This document shows, piece after piece, positions 32,157 to 33,302 of a stretch of 33,302 bases of DNA; the first letter of the stretch is position 1, and each line of letters starts with the position of its first letter. The notes beneath the pieces were generated by a model. The model was not told the origin of the DNA. It made no database searches and saw only the letters and a list, made by a program, of their open reading frames with translations. The translations under genes and the position numbers were made by a program. This DNA comes from Streptomyces sp. man185 (lineage in GTDB: Bacteria > Actinomycetota > Actinomycetes > Streptomycetales > Streptomycetaceae): the NCBI GenBank assembly GCA_002551355.1, contig NTHE01000079.1, positions 1 through 33,302 on the forward strand. Reading direction: 5' to 3'.

Positions 32157-32219
32157 GGGCTCGGGTCCTCCTCAATGTCCTACGGGGGGTGAGCCTCCGC
32201 GCCCGGTGGCGCGAAAAGC

Positions 32220-32280
32220 TTCATTACATGAAACAACCATGCTCCTGAATATTTCATGATGTCAAGTAAATCGGTACGCT
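32220..32280. promoter_or_regulatory. divergent promoter and candidate MarR operators
   Basis: Toward the reductase, minus-strand TTGACA (32265-32260) and CATGGT (32241-32236) are 18 nt apart. Toward marR, TACGCT (32275-32280) ends 7 nt before the ATG, a leaderless arrangement. TTCATTACATGAA (32220-32232) is a perfect inverted repeat near the reductase start point, and a looser copy TTTCATGATGTCAA (32252-32265) covers its -35 and the marR -35 region. The stretch is strikingly AT-rich for this genome. Confidence 0.6.
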
Positions 32281-32287
32281 GTCGTCC

Positions 32288-32719
32288 ATGGCCACTCGCA
32301 CAGACCCCCTGACCCTTGAGGTCGTCGAGCTCATCGGCACCGTCGTGGCGCGCTACCACGAGGAGTACGACCGGGCCGCCGCCGAGCACTCCCTCACGGG
32401 CGCGCAGGCACGGGTGCTCGGGCTGCTCTCACTGGAGCCCCTGCCGATGCGGAAGATCGCCCTCAGGCTGAAGTGCGAGCCGTCGAACGTCACCGGGATC
32501 GTCGACCGGCTGGAGACCCGGGAACTGGTCGAGCGCAGGCCCGATCCGGTCGACCGGCGGGTGAAGCTGGCCGCCGCGACGGAGAAGGGCAGGCGCACGG
32601 CCCGCGAGCTGCGGGACGCGCTGGACTTCGCCCGGGAGCCGCTGGCCGGACTCTCCGACGCCGAGCGCACGGTCCTGCGGGACCTGCTGCGCCGGATGCT
32701 GGGCGAGGCGCCCGTCTAG
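32288..32719 (+). CDS. MarR family transcriptional regulator
   Basis: This 143-residue regulator has helix 1 LEVVELIGTVVARYHEEYDR, a winged helix-turn-helix at about 38-100 (recognition helix CEPSNVTGIVDRLETREL, wing RRPDPVDRRVKL) and C-terminal dimer helices. MarR proteins are usually repressors released by a ligand or oxidation. It is divergent from a CurA-like reductase, with inverted repeats between, so that gene and marR itself are the likely targets. A single Cys63 lies in the recognition region, not at the OhrR position, so a peroxide sensor of OhrR type is less likely. Confidence 0.93.
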   Translation: MATRTDPLTLEVVELIGTVVARYHEEYDRAAAEHSLTGAQARVLGLLSLEPLPMRKIALRLKCEPSNVTGIVDRLETRELVERRPDPVDRRVKLAAATEKGRRTARELRDALDFAREPLAGLSDAERTVLRDLLRRMLGEAPV

Positions 32720-32738
32720 ACCGCGCCCCGGTCCGTGC

Positions 32739-33302
32739 TCACGTGCACCACCACAGGAAGCGGGTGCAGGTCGGGGACGGGGTCGGGGTGGGCGTCGGCT
32801 CGGCCGGGGGCGGCGGGGACGCGGGCGCGGTCGTCGGCTCCTGCGGATCGCCCGGTCCCGGCGGGTCGGCGGGCGGGCTGTCGGGGGCGTCGGACGGGGC
32901 CGCGTCGTCGGGGTCCGGGGAGGCGCCGGTGGGCTCCTCCGTGACGGAGGGGCCGGGGCTCGGCGACCCGGACGGATCCGCCGGGGCACCGCTGCGGGTG
33001 TCCGCCGGTGAGGCGTCCGTCCCGGGGCCCGTGGTCGCCCCGGCGCGGGAGCCGACCGGGCCGGGATCGCGGGGTGCGTCGGCGGACGACTCCTCCGGCG
33101 CGGCCTCGGTCGGACCGCCCGGCTCCTCGCTGACGAAGTCGGCGGCGGTGTCGTCCCGCCCGGGCTCGAGGGCCAGTTCCGCCAGGCTCAGGGCGCCCGC
33201 CGCGAGGAGCAGCCCGAGGGCCCCGAGCAGGACGGTCCGGCCGCGGCGGCGGTGACTGCCGCGGGCCCGCCGCCGCGCACCGGGGCGGGTAGTGCGCGGG
33301 GT
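32739..33302 (-). CDS. membrane-anchored Pro/Thr/Ser-rich protein, C-terminal part (cut by window edge)
   Basis: A minus-strand frame is open from the right edge to TGA 32741-32739, giving 187 residues without a start in the window. It shows an Arg-rich cytoplasmic stretch (ARRRARGSHRRRGRTV), one membrane helix (VLLGALGLLLAAGALSLAEL), then about 130 residues rich in Pro, Asp, Ser, Thr and Gly that would be extracytoplasmic, ending in TPSPTCTRFLWWCT. GC-rich third positions support coding. Disordered linkers of this kind are common in secreted streptomycete proteins, but the Cys-bracketed aromatic tail is unusual. It converges with marR, 19 bp apart. No family recognised. Confidence 0.7.
   Translation of the reverse strand, partial: TPRTTRPGARRRARGSHRRRGRTVLLGALGLLLAAGALSLAELALEPGRDDTAADFVSEEPGGPTEAAPEESSADAPRDPGPVGSRAGATTGPGTDASPADTRSGAPADPSGSPSPGPSVTEEPTGASPDPDDAAPSDAPDSPPADPPGPGDPQEPTTAPASPPPPAEPTPTPTPSPTCTRFLWWCT

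Overview
This window comes from a Streptomyces chromosome or a close relative. The DNA is very GC-rich with strong GC bias at third codon positions. It holds an actinobacterial type VII (ESX) secretion locus, the fabD-fabH-acpP-fabF cluster behind a PucR-type FasR regulator, GTG and TTG starts, and several apparently leaderless genes.

Positions 1-19107 are a type VII secretion locus. On the minus strand, reading right to left, lie eccD and eccB, then a WXG100 pair at 6322-5548, a small acidic T7SS-associated protein, a 1201-residue AAWKG-type coiled-coil protein, a YbaB/EbfC-like protein, a third WXG100 protein, and the first 55 codons of a WXG100-like protein that runs off the left edge. eccC (three FtsK/SpoIIIE ATPase domains) is divergent on the plus strand. 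The mycosin gene mycP is convergent with eccC. Next is a large plus-strand protein that fuses a right-handed beta-helix to two CbxX/CfqX AAA+ domains; it is the only EccA-like candidate. No eccE was found. The gaps between the secreted-protein genes carry strong GC-rich hairpins, and a degenerate 31-32 bp tandem repeat fills part of the eccD-eccC gap.

Positions 19234-21150 hold a small two-span membrane protein, a DinB-like protein with an HTH-like insert, and a pirin-like cupin. Positions 21259-26157 are the housekeeping type II fatty acid synthase cluster: fasR, fabD, fabH, acpP, fabF. acpP is flanked by two short hairpins, and fabF ends at a strong terminator. A DUF3145 protein follows on the opposite strand.

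Positions 27131-33302 hold a secreted SGNH-hydrolase lipoprotein, an aldose 1-epimerase, a translationally coupled EI24 protein/LysE exporter pair, an Ohr peroxidase, a CurA-like NADP-dependent reductase divergent from a MarR regulator over a shared promoter with inverted repeats, and the C-terminal part of a membrane-anchored Pro/Thr/Ser-rich protein cut by the right edge.

The points most worth following are the beta-helix/AAA+ fusion, a mycosin lacking the usual oxyanion-hole Asn, the AAWKG coiled-coil candidate substrate, the repeat array upstream of eccC, a short ORF with a 10-nt Shine-Dalgarno match downstream of eccB, and a run of leaderless promoters.
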